64,000 bases of DNA from JAVMKJ01 sp031732855 (GTDB taxonomy: Bacteria > Pseudomonadota > Gammaproteobacteria > Competibacterales > Competibacteraceae), in the NCBI GenBank assembly GCA_031732855.1, contig JAVMKJ010000105.1:33324-97323 (forward strand), read 5' to 3'. Below, piece after piece: positions 44,613 to 53,713 of this stretch (its first letter is position 1; the number at the start of each line of letters is the position of its first letter). The notes under the pieces were generated by a model. That model was not told where the DNA came from. It was given only the letters and a program-made list of their open reading frames with translations, and ran no database searches. The position numbers and the translations under genes are program-made.

Positions 44613-46646
44613 CTACTTGACCCGCATCCCCGGTTCGGCGCCGGCGTCGGGGGCGAGCAGGTAAATCCCACCGTCGCCGCCCGCCGCCAGCACCATGCCC
44701 TCGGAGAGGCCGAAGCGCATCTTGCGGGGGGCCAGATTGGCGGCCATGACGGTCAGTCGTCCCCGCAGGTCATCGGGCGCGTAGGCCGCCTTGATCCCGG
44801 CGAACACCTGGCGGGTTTCGCCGCCGAGGTCCAGTTCCAGTCGCACCAGCTTGTCGGCGCCCGCCACCGCCTCGGCCTTGACGATCCGGGCCACTCGCAA
44901 GTCGATTTTGGCGAAATCCTCGATGGTGATCGTCGGGCAAATCGGATCGTCCACCAATGGTCCCTCTGGCTTGGCGACAGCTTGTTCGGTGGTGGGATGG
45001 CTTTCCCTGGACTCCTCGACCATGGCCGCGATCTGAGCCATCTCGATCCGCTGCATCAGCGGCTCGAACTCGGCGATCGGATGATCGAGCAGCGGGGCGT
45101 TCAGGTCTGACCAGCGCAGCGGCGAGATTTGCAGGAACTGCTCGACCTGGGCGGCGACGCCGGGCAGTACCGGCTTGAGATAGAGGATCAGCGCCCGGAA
45201 CAGGTTCAACCCCGTGCTGCAAACGGTCTGGACCTCGGCCTCGGCGCCTGGCTGCCTGGCCAGCGTCCACGGCTTTTTTTCGTCGATGTACTGATTGGCG
45301 CGGTCGGCCAGCGCCATGATTTCGCGCATCGCCCGCCCGAATTCCCGCCGCTCGTAGGCTCGAGCGATGGAGTCGCCGGCGGCGGCGAATTCGGCGTACA
45401 GTTCCGGTTCGGCGAGGCTGTTGGACAGCCGGCCGTTGAAACGGCGGGTGATGAAGCCGGCGCAGCGGCTGGCGATGTTGACCAGCTTGCCCACCAGGTC
45501 GCTGTTGACGCGCTGCAAAAAATCCTCGAAATTCAGATCGAGATCGTCGATGCCATCGCTCAGCTTGGTGGCGAAATAGTAGCGCAGGTATTCCGGCCGC
45601 AGGTGGTTGAGGTAGGTACGGGCCTTGATGAAGGTACCGCGCGATTTCGACATCTTCTGGCCGTCCACGGTCAGGAAACCGTGGCAATGCACTGCGGTCG
45701 GCTTGCGGAAGCCGGCGCCGGTCAACTCCGCCGGCCAGAACAGGATGTGGAAATAGGCGATGTCCTTGCCGATGAAGTGGTAGACCTCCGCCGTGCTGTC
45801 CGAACTCCAGAAGTCGTTGAAATTCAATCCGGTGCGGTCGCAGTAGTTCTGAAAGCTGGCCATGTAGCCGATCGGCGCGTCCAGCCAGACGTAGAAGTAT
45901 TTGCCGGGAGCGTTGGGGATCTCGAAGCCCCAGTAGGGGGCGTCGCGCGAGATGTCCCATTCCTGCAGGCCGGCGGTGAACCATTCGTCGAGCTTGTTGG
46001 CCATCTGCGGCTGGATCGGTCCGCCGGCGATCCAGTCTTTCAGCATCGCTTCGAAATCGGCCAGCTTGAAGAAAAAATGCAGCGATTCCTTGAGAATCGG
46101 CGCGGCGCCGGAAATCACCGAGCGGGGGTTCTTCAGGTCGGTGGGCGAGTAGGTGGCGCCGCAGTTTTCGCAGCTGTCGCCGTACTGATCCGGCGCGCCG
46201 CAGCGCGGGCACTCGCCCTTGATGAAGCGGTCCGGCAGGAACATCCGCTTTTCCGGGTCGTAGGCCTGAGTGATGATCCGGCGGCTGATGTGACCAGCCG
46301 CATCCAGCCGGTTATAGATCAATTCGGCGTAATGGCGGCATTCCGGGGAATGCGTCGAATAATAGTTGTCAAATTCAATCAGGAAATCGGCGAAGTCGGC
46401 GCGATGTTCGTGCCAGATCCGCTCGATCAGTTGTTCGGGGGTGACACCGTCCTGCTCGGCGCGCAGCATGATGGGCGTGCCATGGGCATCGTCGGCGCAG
46501 AGGTAATGGCATTCGTGGCCGCGCAGCTTCTGGAAGCGGACCCAGATGTCGGTCTGGACGTACTCGACCAGATGGCCGATGTGGATCGGGCCGTTGGCGT
46601 AGGGCAGGGCGCTGGTGACGAGAATTCGGCGGGGTCGGTCGCTCAT
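44613..46646 (-). CDS. metG: Methionyl-tRNA synthetase
   Basis: 677 residues. The HIGH motif is HIGH at 22-25, the zinc-binding CPRCGAPDQYGDSCENC is a four-Cys type, KMSKSRG is intact, and the C-terminal tRNA-binding (EMAP-II-like) domain VDDPICPTITIEDFAKIDLRVARI is present, so this is the dimeric long form. The ATG at 46646 is the family start. It is transcribed divergently from the small secreted protein gene and mrp, as metG and mrp are in E. coli. Confidence 0.97.
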   Translation of the reverse strand: MSDRPRRILVTSALPYANGPIHIGHLVEYVQTDIWVRFQKLRGHECHYLCADDAHGTPIMLRAEQDGVTPEQLIERIWHEHRADFADFLIEFDNYYSTHSPECRHYAELIYNRLDAAGHISRRIITQAYDPEKRMFLPDRFIKGECPRCGAPDQYGDSCENCGATYSPTDLKNPRSVISGAAPILKESLHFFFKLADFEAMLKDWIAGGPIQPQMANKLDEWFTAGLQEWDISRDAPYWGFEIPNAPGKYFYVWLDAPIGYMASFQNYCDRTGLNFNDFWSSDSTAEVYHFIGKDIAYFHILFWPAELTGAGFRKPTAVHCHGFLTVDGQKMSKSRGTFIKARTYLNHLRPEYLRYYFATKLSDGIDDLDLNFEDFLQRVNSDLVGKLVNIASRCAGFITRRFNGRLSNSLAEPELYAEFAAAGDSIARAYERREFGRAMREIMALADRANQYIDEKKPWTLARQPGAEAEVQTVCSTGLNLFRALILYLKPVLPGVAAQVEQFLQISPLRWSDLNAPLLDHPIAEFEPLMQRIEMAQIAAMVEESRESHPTTEQAVAKPEGPLVDDPICPTITIEDFAKIDLRVARIVKAEAVAGADKLVRLELDLGGETRQVFAGIKAAYAPDDLRGRLTVMAANLAPRKMRFGLSEGMVLAAGGDGGIYLLAPDAGAEPGMRVK

Positions 46647-46787
46647 GGTGCGGACGGTGGCAATCGCTGGATCGAAAGGTCCGCTAAATTAGCAGTATTC
46701 CGCCATCGTTGTCATCCGCGGATCGGCGGAATGGCGGTGGACCGGGCGGATCTTTCCAACATGCGGATCGGGTAAGCGGAGGTTCGG

Positions 46788-47081
46788 ATGCGAATCGAAA
46801 CGGTGTTGAGTGGGGTGTTGGTGGCGGGGTTGACCGTCGCGGGTTCGGGACACGCCCAGCATGGGGCGCTGGCCGAGGAAATCTGGAGCCAGAATTTTTG
46901 CGAACAAGCAGTCGCCTTGGCCGGGCAACGGGGTGAAAGCCGGGATGCCCTGAATTTGGTCGACTGCCGCCTGCTCAATTACTATCAGCCGTCCTACTGG
47001 CAATGCGTGATCGCCGCCATGAAGGCGGATGCCGGCATAAAGCTCGATGCCGCCCGGCAAAATTGTCTTGCCCAGTATTGA
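46788..47081 (+). CDS. Small secreted protein with four cysteines, function unknown
   Basis: 97 residues. A likely signal peptide (1-23, ending GSGHA) is followed by a mature protein of about 74 residues with four Cys (38, 60, 73, 93), a pattern that fits two disulfide bonds in the periplasm. No family is recognised. It sits 67 bases upstream of mrp on the same strand, though mrp has its own very strong ribosome-binding site. Coding potential rests on the signal peptide and Cys spacing. Confidence 0.6.
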   Translation: MRIETVLSGVLVAGLTVAGSGHAQHGALAEEIWSQNFCEQAVALAGQRGESRDALNLVDCRLLNYYQPSYWQCVIAAMKADAGIKLDAARQNCLAQY

Positions 47082-47148
47082 TCGAGGTACGGGGACGATG
47101 CCAAGTCACCGAAATATCTAAAATTTTTTAGCAGGAGGAATCAGGCTC

Positions 47149-48240
47149 ATGACAGTCGCGTCGCGCGCCGATGTGGAAAACGCCCTCAAGGGCTTCGTGG
47201 ATCCCTATCTCGAACGGGATCTGGTCGCCGCCAAGTGCGTCAAGCAGATTCGGACCGAGGTCGGTCGGGTCGAGGTGGATGTGGAACTGGGGTTTCCAGC
47301 CGCGGGCTATCGGAATGCGTTGATTGCCGCATTGCGCGATCGGCTGGCGGCGCTGCCGGGGGCCGGCGAGGTTGCGGTTCGGGTGGAGAGCAAAATTGTC
47401 TCTCACGAAGTCCAGAAGGGCCTGAAACCATTGCCGGGCGTAAAAAACATCATCGCCGTGGCTTCCGGCAAGGGAGGGGTCGGCAAGTCCACCACGGCGG
47501 TCAACCTGGCGCTGGCGTTGTGTGCCGAGGGCGCGCGGGTCGGGTTGCTGGACGCCGACATCTACGGACCCAGCCAGCCGCGAATGCTGGGTTCGAGCGA
47601 GCGGCCGGAATCGCCGGACGGCAAGTCGCTGAGTCCGGTGGTCAGTCACGGCGTTCAGTCCATGTCCATCGGTTACCTGATCGAGGAAGAAACGCCGATG
47701 GTCTGGCGCGGACCGATGGTGACCCAGGCGCTGGAGCAGTTGCTGCGCGATACCCGCTGGCGAAACGTGGATTATCTGGTGATCGATTTGCCGCCGGGCA
47801 CCGGCGATACCCAGTTGACCCTGTCGCAGAAGGTGCCGGTCAGCGGCGCGATCATCGTCACCACCCCGCAGGACATCGCCCTGCTCGATGCGCGCAAGGG
47901 TTTGCGGATGTTCGAGAAAGTCGAGGTGCCGGTGCTCGGCATCGTCGAAAACATGAGCATCCACATCTGCTCGAAGTGCGGCCACGAGGAGCATATCTTC
48001 GGCGAAGGGGGGGGGAAGCGCATGGCCGCGCAGTACGACGTCCCGTTCCTGGGGTCCCTGCCGCTGGACATCCGCATCCGCGAGGAGACCGACAACGGCC
48101 GACCGACCGTGGTGGCCGAGCCGGACGGCCGCATCGCCGGGCTCTACCGGGACATCGCCCGTCGCGCCGCCGCCCGGCTGTCGCTGGAGGCGAAAAACTA
48201 CAGCCACAAGTTCCCCAGCATCGTCATCCAGAACACCTGA
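47149..48240 (+). CDS. apbC: Iron-sulfur cluster carrier protein Mrp/ApbC
   Basis: A P-loop NTPase that carries and transfers 4Fe-4S clusters, 363 residues. It has the N-terminal MIP18-like domain (VENALKGFVDPYLERDLVAAKCV). The deviant Walker A is ASGKGGVGKSTTAVNLA near 106. The C274-x-x-C277 cluster ligand pair lies in SIHICSKCGHEEHIFGEGGG. A strong ribosome-binding site (GCAGGAGG) precedes the start. Just upstream lies the palindrome CTAAAA-TT-TTTTAG. Located next to dcd and opposite metG. Confidence 0.95.
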   Translation: MTVASRADVENALKGFVDPYLERDLVAAKCVKQIRTEVGRVEVDVELGFPAAGYRNALIAALRDRLAALPGAGEVAVRVESKIVSHEVQKGLKPLPGVKNIIAVASGKGGVGKSTTAVNLALALCAEGARVGLLDADIYGPSQPRMLGSSERPESPDGKSLSPVVSHGVQSMSIGYLIEEETPMVWRGPMVTQALEQLLRDTRWRNVDYLVIDLPPGTGDTQLTLSQKVPVSGAIIVTTPQDIALLDARKGLRMFEKVEVPVLGIVENMSIHICSKCGHEEHIFGEGGGKRMAAQYDVPFLGSLPLDIRIREETDNGRPTVVAEPDGRIAGLYRDIARRAAARLSLEAKNYSHKFPSIVIQNT

Positions 48241-48251
48241 GGCCTGCCATC

Positions 48252-48854
48252 ATGCGGTTATGCGACCGTGACATCGAACGCTGTCTGGACGAAGGGAGGA
48301 TCCGCATCGAACCGCACCCCGCCGCCGGCCGCATCAACGGCGTCAGCGTGGACCTGCATCTGGGCAACCGGTTTCGGGTGTTCAACGATCACGCCGCCTC
48401 TCACATCGACCTCAGCGGTCCGCGGGAGGAGGTGGATCACGCGATCAACCGGATCATGAGCAAGGAGATTCGGATCGCCGCGGACGACGCCTTCTTCCTC
48501 CATCCCGGCGAGCTGGCGCTGGCGGCCACCGCCGAAACCATCACCGTGCCGGACGATTTGGTCGGCTGGCTGGACGGTCGTTCCAGCTTGGCCCGACTGG
48601 GGTTGATGGTCCATGTCACCGCGCATCGCATCGATCCTGGCTGGAGCGGGTCCATCGTGCTGGAGTGCTTTAACAGCGGCAAGCTGCCGTTGGCGCTGCG
48701 TCCCGGCATGGCGATCTGCGCCATCAGCTTCGAGATGCTCTCCAGTCCGGCCGTTCGGCCCTACCACAAGCGGCAGGATGCCAAGTACAAGCGGCAAAGC
48801 GGACCGGTGCCGAGCCGGATCGGCGACGACGAACCGCTCGAAAAAGGGCATTGA
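48252..48854 (+). CDS. dcd: dCTP deaminase
   Basis: Deaminates dCTP to dUTP for thymidylate synthesis. The 200 residues are typical of the family. The catalytic region is WLDGRSSLARLGLMVHVTAHRIDPGW with the conserved Glu in IVLECFNSG, and the C-terminal QDAKYKRQSGPVPSRI closes the active site. Starts at the ATG 12 bases after mrp, so the two genes are co-transcribed. Convergent with the nit gene. Confidence 0.95.
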   Translation: MRLCDRDIERCLDEGRIRIEPHPAAGRINGVSVDLHLGNRFRVFNDHAASHIDLSGPREEVDHAINRIMSKEIRIAADDAFFLHPGELALAATAETITVPDDLVGWLDGRSSLARLGLMVHVTAHRIDPGWSGSIVLECFNSGKLPLALRPGMAICAISFEMLSSPAVRPYHKRQDAKYKRQSGPVPSRIGDDEPLEKGH

Positions 48855-48863
48855 ACGAATGAA

Positions 48864-49715
48864 TTAGGGAGGGATGAAGCCACGTCCGCCCCCGCGTTGG
48901 TCGATTCGGTTCCGGTGTTCCAGGACTGGAAACTGCTGACGGATGCGCTCCAGCAAGGCCCGGTCGAACTCGGCCAACACGACCCCCGGTCCCCGCGGCA
49001 AACGGTCGAGAATCGTGCCCCACGGATCGATGATCAGGCTGTCGCCGTGCGTTTCCCGACCGTTGGCGTGACGGCCGCCCTGGGCGGAGGCGATGACGTA
49101 GCACTGGTTCTCGATCGCGCGGGTCCGCAACAGCGTTTCCCAGTGAGCCTTGCCGGTGGCGGCGGTAAAGGCCGCCGGCAGCGCCAGGATTTCCATGCCC
49201 CGATCCACCATCGCGCGAAACTGCTCCGGGAAGCGCAGGTCGTAGCACACCGCCAGCCCGAGCCGGCCCAGCGGGGTATCGGCGACGAGGTAACGATCGC
49301 CGGGTTCGATGGTGGTCGATTCGGCGTAACGTTCCGCGCTGTCGACCACTCGCACGTCGAACAAATGGACCTTGTCGTAGCGGGCGACCCGCCGGCCCCG
49401 ATCATCGAACAGCAGACAACAAGCCCGCACCCGATGGTCATCGCCGGAGGTCCGCAGCGGGATGGTGCCGCCGACCAGCCACAGCCGGCGGAGCGCCGCC
49501 TGTTCGGCCAGAAAGGTCTGAATCGGCCCCTCGCCCTCCATTTCCCTCACCGTCACCTTGTCCTGTTCCCGGAGGCCCATCAGGGCGAAATTTTCCGGCA
49601 GCACCGCCAATCGCGCGCCCTGGTCGGCGGCGCGGGCGAGCAGGTCCGCGGCGGTCGCCAGGTTTGCGGCGATGTCGGGACCGGAAACCATCTGAATGGC
49701 GGCCATGATCGGCAT
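48864..49715 (-). CDS. Carbon-nitrogen hydrolase, Nit1-like (deaminated glutathione amidase type)
   Basis: A nitrilase-superfamily enzyme, 283 residues. The catalytic triad Glu41 (VLPENFAL), Lys115 (YDKVHLFDV) and Cys157 (AVCYDLRFPEQF) is complete. The sequence groups with Nit1/YbeM-like amidases that repair deaminated glutathione. The ATG at 49715 follows AGGGA; the ATG at 49706 is a close alternative. It is the last gene of the long minus-strand run, and starts 14 bases after yhdP. Confidence 0.88.
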   Translation of the reverse strand: MPIMAAIQMVSGPDIAANLATAADLLARAADQGARLAVLPENFALMGLREQDKVTVREMEGEGPIQTFLAEQAALRRLWLVGGTIPLRTSGDDHRVRACCLLFDDRGRRVARYDKVHLFDVRVVDSAERYAESTTIEPGDRYLVADTPLGRLGLAVCYDLRFPEQFRAMVDRGMEILALPAAFTAATGKAHWETLLRTRAIENQCYVIASAQGGRHANGRETHGDSLIIDPWGTILDRLPRGPGVVLAEFDRALLERIRQQFPVLEHRNRIDQRGGGRGFIPP

Positions 49716-49729
49716 GGGGTATCCCTCGT

Positions 49730-52700
49730 TCAGTTTTCTCCCGCGAAAGCCTTGGTCGGGGTCGTGGGTGGCGGCTCCGGCGGCGATTCCAACACCGGCT
49801 CGTCCCAGGAACCCTTCAGAGTGTAGCGATAGCGGGTAGCGTGTTCGATACCTTTCCGCAGCAATTGTTCGGCCAGAAAGATCGCCGCCCCAACCGCCGG
49901 CCCGCCGGCCAGGGCGCCCGCCACCGGCAGGGTGCCGCCGAGGCGCGGTGTCACCGTGATTCGCTGATCGTAGTCGCGCGCCTTCAATCCCGTCCGTCCC
50001 TGGATGAGAATTTGCGCGGCGGGTGCTTCGATCAGGAAATTGTCGGTGAAGGCATCCCCCTTGCCGAAGGTGAATTCGCCGGTCATCCGGTCGAACCCCA
50101 TTCCGGGTTGGAACAGATCGCTGAAATCGAAACTGAGACGGCGCATTAGGTTCTGTACGTTGAATATCCCGACCATGCGTCCCATGCCGGGATCGATATC
50201 CAGCAATTGTCCGGAACCCACCTGAAATTTCAGCACGCCTTCCATGCGATCCAGCGTGAAATCCGGCAGCGCGGCCGCCCATTCAACTTCCAGTTCCGCC
50301 TGGGTCTCGCCGCGGGCGATGCCGGTTCCCGCATAACCGAAAGCGGACAGGGTTTCACCCAGCGCCCGGCTCCGCAGCGTCGCCCGCAGCCGGGAGGCTT
50401 GGCCGGTGAGGGTCCGCCACCACTCGCCGCTGGCGCTGATGTGTTGCTGCTCGGAGTTCAGATCGATTTCGGTCAGGCGGATGCCGCCGGTCCGGGGGGT
50501 GGCGACCAGTCGCAACTGGCCCAACGCCGCGCCGTCCAGCCGCAGATCGGCCGCCGTGAGGACCAGCGGCGGCAGCCGGCTTGGATCGGGTCCGGTCCGG
50601 CCGGCCCGGTCGGAAGCGCCCGCCGCCGCGCGGCCGAGGTACAGTCGCCGCAGCGCGGCATGGATCGGTTGCTCCGGCGCGGGTTGATCCGGCACCATCA
50701 CGCGCCCCGCCAGGGTTTCGCTTTCGAGATCGACCACCATCCCGTCCTGCTCGCGGGTCGCATGCACCGTCATTCCCGGAAAGGACTGGCCCGCGACGAT
50801 CAGTTCGCCGATCCGGGCATCGAGACCGCGCAGCACCCTTGCGAGACCGGTGGCGGAAATCGGTGCGGGAACCACCGGATTCGACCGGGAGCCGGTCGAA
50901 ACAGCCGGGAAGTCACTCGATTCCGGTGTTGCCGCCGGCAGTTCCAGCTCCCAGCGCGGCAAATCGGCGATGACCGCCAGCCCGGGCGCATCCGGCAGGC
51001 GGGCCATGCCGGCGTTGAGGCGCAGCTCGCCGCGCTCGATCCGGAGATCGTTCGGAATGCCGCCCAGTTCGAGCGCCGCTCGCAGGCCGGCGTCGTACTC
51101 CAAGGTCAAATCCAGCGCGTCGCGCGCGCGGGGACGCAATTCAATCCTGAGCGGGCGGGCCTCGCTGGCGGTCTTGCCCAGGGGCGCGGGCAAACGGACG
51201 GCGATCCCGCGCAAATCGGAACTCAGATCCAGCGAGAACGGCGGGGATTCGTTGCGCCGTTCCCGGTGGCCGACCGGGACCGCCAGCATCGCCTCCCAGG
51301 TGCTTTTGCCGCTGGCGTAAGGCTCCAGAACCGCCGCGGCTTCGCCGGCCAGCGCCCGCAACCCGAACCGTCCCCGCAATCGCGCCCGCAGTTCGCGCCG
51401 GCCCTCGCGACCGGCCAAATCCAGTTCCAACCGGACCGGCTCGCCGCGCAGCAGCGCCCGCACGTCCCGGGCCTCCAAACCGGCTTCGGTAAACCGTACC
51501 TCGCCGCGCAGGCGACCGAGTTCGACGTTCCAGTTTGCCAGATTCAAGCCGCCGTCCAGCAGTCCCACCCGCCCTCGCGCCCGGTTCGGGCGAGCATCCG
51601 TCGGTATGGTGAGTTCGAGATCGAGGGTATTGGCGCCGGTGAAGCGCAATTCCGGCAGATCGTCGCCCAGTTCGCGACCCATCGGGCTGTCCCGCAACGC
51701 CCGCCACATGCCGGCGCTGGAACCCTTGGCGCGCCCTCTGACTTGCACGACCGGGTTTTCGAGATCGTCGATCCAGGCAGTGGCCCCCTGCATCTCGGCA
51801 TCCACGAGGCGACCCGATTCGGCCTCGACCCGCAAGCCGCGATTGCGAAACGTCACGGTCGCCCGCAATCGATCCAGGCGCGGCCAGCCGGGTGCGTAGT
51901 CCAGCACCCCGTCCTCGACCTGGAAACGAGTTTCGAAGAAACCCTCGCCCCGGTCGAACGGAAAATCAACCGGCGGGCCGCGGAAGACCAGTTCCCCGGC
52001 CACGACCCGACCGGCGACCAGCGCCCGGTCCAGCCAGGCCACCCCCTGCGGCGGAATCACGGTTACCGGCAGGTAACGCGCTGCCCGGTCACCCCGCACA
52101 TCATGATAATGTCCCTGCACATCCAGCACCGGCTCACCTTTGTCGGGGACGGTCACGCCGCCCTGGAAACGACCGCCGAAATCGGCGTTGGCCAGTTCGA
52201 TCCCGTCGCTGTCCAAGCGGAGAACGCCGGCATCGCGCCGCCAGTTCACTACGCCGGTCAGCTTGTCGAGAGCGACGGGAGCGCGCAGCAGGCCATCGGT
52301 ATCGACCTGAACCTCGCGGCTGTCCAGTTCGAGCCGGCCGCGATCCGGCGCGAATTCCAGGATCCCGGTCAGATTGTCGAATCCGGGCAGGCCGCGGACC
52401 GGCCGGCACGCCACGCCGCGCAGTTGCACGGTCGCCGAATAAACACCGGCGGCGGGCTCGGCCCAAAAGGTGATTTCCGGCAACGCGCCACGCGGATCGA
52501 GCGGCACCAGCCATCGCCGGGCCGCTTCGTCCAGCCAGGGCGCTACCCATGCCAGGAGATCCCGGGCGTCCAGTTCGCGGATGCGGCCCTGCCATCGTTC
52601 GCCCGTCCGGCTCAATTCGAACGTCGGTCGGGCGACCACCTGGCCCCGACCGGGGCCAAACCGGGCCTGACCCAGCAGTTGCCACCCGTTTTCCCGTCGT

Positions 52701-53713
52701 TGCCAATTGAGGCTTAATTCGTCTTCCGGCAGCCGCGCCAACCACGGTCCCGGCAGGGCGGAACGCGACTCCCGATCCGGGGTCGCCTCGCGCAGGCGCA
52801 GATGACCTTCAAGCCGCGACGGTTGCCAGTCCCGCCACTCACCATGCAATTCCAGGGTGGCCTGACCGGCGGCGAACGTCGGCGAAAGCGGCCAGCCCGC
52901 CAGGTTCAGGCGGTCGGCGCGAATTTGAAAGGTGCCCTGCCCCTGTTCGGGATCGGTGCCATCGGGGTGTTGCCGCTCCAGGGCGAACTGGAGACGGTCG
53001 CCGAGTCCGGCCGGCAGTTCGGCGGTGAACTCCAGTCGCTGGCCGCGTCCGGTTTCCTGAAGCTGGAGATAGGGATGCAGGAAACGCAGCGTGCCGCCGT
53101 CCGGGCGGCGTACGGTCAGTTGCTCGCCGACGATCTCCAGCCGCCGCAGGCCGAACAGCCAGCGGAGCCCATCCGTCAGCAGTGGCGCGGTATCGACGGT
53201 ACCGATGTCGGCCAGCAGGCGCGGCATCCCGTCCGGACCCTGCTCCAGGCTCAGATTCGCCCCTTCCAGCCGGATATGGCTGAATACCGGCCGCCATTCC
53301 CACAGCGAATGCCAAAGACTGAGCGTTGCCGCCGCCTGGGTGAAGCTGGCCAGCACCGCGCCGTTCGCGGGATCGTACAGGCCGACGCCCCGCAACCGCA
53401 GGCCCAGCCGCCAGCCGTCCCGGACTCCGGTCACCGCCTCGATTCGTGCCGGCAACCGAAGATAGTCTCGCAGGGCGCCGGCCAGTTCGTCGCGGTAATC
53501 GTTCAGTCGTGGCAGCAGCCACCACTGGCCGAACGCGGCGAGCAGCACGAACGGCAGCAGCAGGGCCACCACCAGCCGGCGGGTCCAGCGCAGGGTCCGT
53601 CGAACCCGGCTGGTCGGCCGGCGGAGCACCTCCCAGAATCCCCGGCCCGGTAACCGCTCGCTCTCCTCTCCCTCAGAGGGGGAGGGGTCGGGGGTGAGAG
53701 GGTGGGGGCTCAC
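49730..53713 (-). CDS. yhdP: YhdP family protein (AsmA-like, phospholipid transport bridge)
   Basis: A very large envelope protein, 1327 residues with the GTG start at 53713. One N-terminal membrane helix (RRLVVALLLPFVLLAAFG) is followed by a long beta-rich periplasmic groove, then the C-terminal AsmA-like region (LDRMEGVLKFQVGSGQLLDIDPG; FSFSDLF-type motif) and an LGGTLPVAGALAGGPAVGAAIFL segment. E. coli YhdP links inner and outer membranes in phospholipid transport. The start overlaps the rng stop (GTGA). The first ~20 residues (SPHPLTPDPSPSEGEE) are encoded by a dispersed GC-rich repeat, so the older start may be the GTG at 53629. Confidence 0.9.
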   Translation of the reverse strand: MSPHPLTPDPSPSEGEESERLPGRGFWEVLRRPTSRVRRTLRWTRRLVVALLLPFVLLAAFGQWWLLPRLNDYRDELAGALRDYLRLPARIEAVTGVRDGWRLGLRLRGVGLYDPANGAVLASFTQAAATLSLWHSLWEWRPVFSHIRLEGANLSLEQGPDGMPRLLADIGTVDTAPLLTDGLRWLFGLRRLEIVGEQLTVRRPDGGTLRFLHPYLQLQETGRGQRLEFTAELPAGLGDRLQFALERQHPDGTDPEQGQGTFQIRADRLNLAGWPLSPTFAAGQATLELHGEWRDWQPSRLEGHLRLREATPDRESRSALPGPWLARLPEDELSLNWQRRENGWQLLGQARFGPGRGQVVARPTFELSRTGERWQGRIRELDARDLLAWVAPWLDEAARRWLVPLDPRGALPEITFWAEPAAGVYSATVQLRGVACRPVRGLPGFDNLTGILEFAPDRGRLELDSREVQVDTDGLLRAPVALDKLTGVVNWRRDAGVLRLDSDGIELANADFGGRFQGGVTVPDKGEPVLDVQGHYHDVRGDRAARYLPVTVIPPQGVAWLDRALVAGRVVAGELVFRGPPVDFPFDRGEGFFETRFQVEDGVLDYAPGWPRLDRLRATVTFRNRGLRVEAESGRLVDAEMQGATAWIDDLENPVVQVRGRAKGSSAGMWRALRDSPMGRELGDDLPELRFTGANTLDLELTIPTDARPNRARGRVGLLDGGLNLANWNVELGRLRGEVRFTEAGLEARDVRALLRGEPVRLELDLAGREGRRELRARLRGRFGLRALAGEAAAVLEPYASGKSTWEAMLAVPVGHRERRNESPPFSLDLSSDLRGIAVRLPAPLGKTASEARPLRIELRPRARDALDLTLEYDAGLRAALELGGIPNDLRIERGELRLNAGMARLPDAPGLAVIADLPRWELELPAATPESSDFPAVSTGSRSNPVVPAPISATGLARVLRGLDARIGELIVAGQSFPGMTVHATREQDGMVVDLESETLAGRVMVPDQPAPEQPIHAALRRLYLGRAAAGASDRAGRTGPDPSRLPPLVLTAADLRLDGAALGQLRLVATPRTGGIRLTEIDLNSEQQHISASGEWWRTLTGQASRLRATLRSRALGETLSAFGYAGTGIARGETQAELEVEWAAALPDFTLDRMEGVLKFQVGSGQLLDIDPGMGRMVGIFNVQNLMRRLSFDFSDLFQPGMGFDRMTGEFTFGKGDAFTDNFLIEAPAAQILIQGRTGLKARDYDQRITVTPRLGGTLPVAGALAGGPAVGAAIFLAEQLLRKGIEHATRYRYTLKGSWDEPVLESPPEPPPTTPTKAFAGEN
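53661..53702 (+). repeat. Family-1 GC-rich palindromic repeat, copy C, at the yhdP start
   Basis: A hairpin-like CTCTCCTCTCCCTC...GGGGGAGGGG core followed by TCGGGGGTGAGAGGG, closely resembling copies A and B by eye. It encodes the N-terminal tail of YhdP on the other strand and lies directly after the rng stop. Confidence 0.7.

Noticed and set aside
47118..47131. Palindrome CTAAAA-TT-TTTTAG before apbC as a terminator
   Set aside because: The stem is all A/T apart from its end pair and lies immediately before the ribosome-binding site; too weak to terminate and more likely just AT-rich leader.
50207..52717. 836-residue open frame antisense to yhdP
   Set aside because: The composition is that of a shadow frame (Gln-, Arg- and Pro-rich), with no domains; yhdP on the other strand is well supported.
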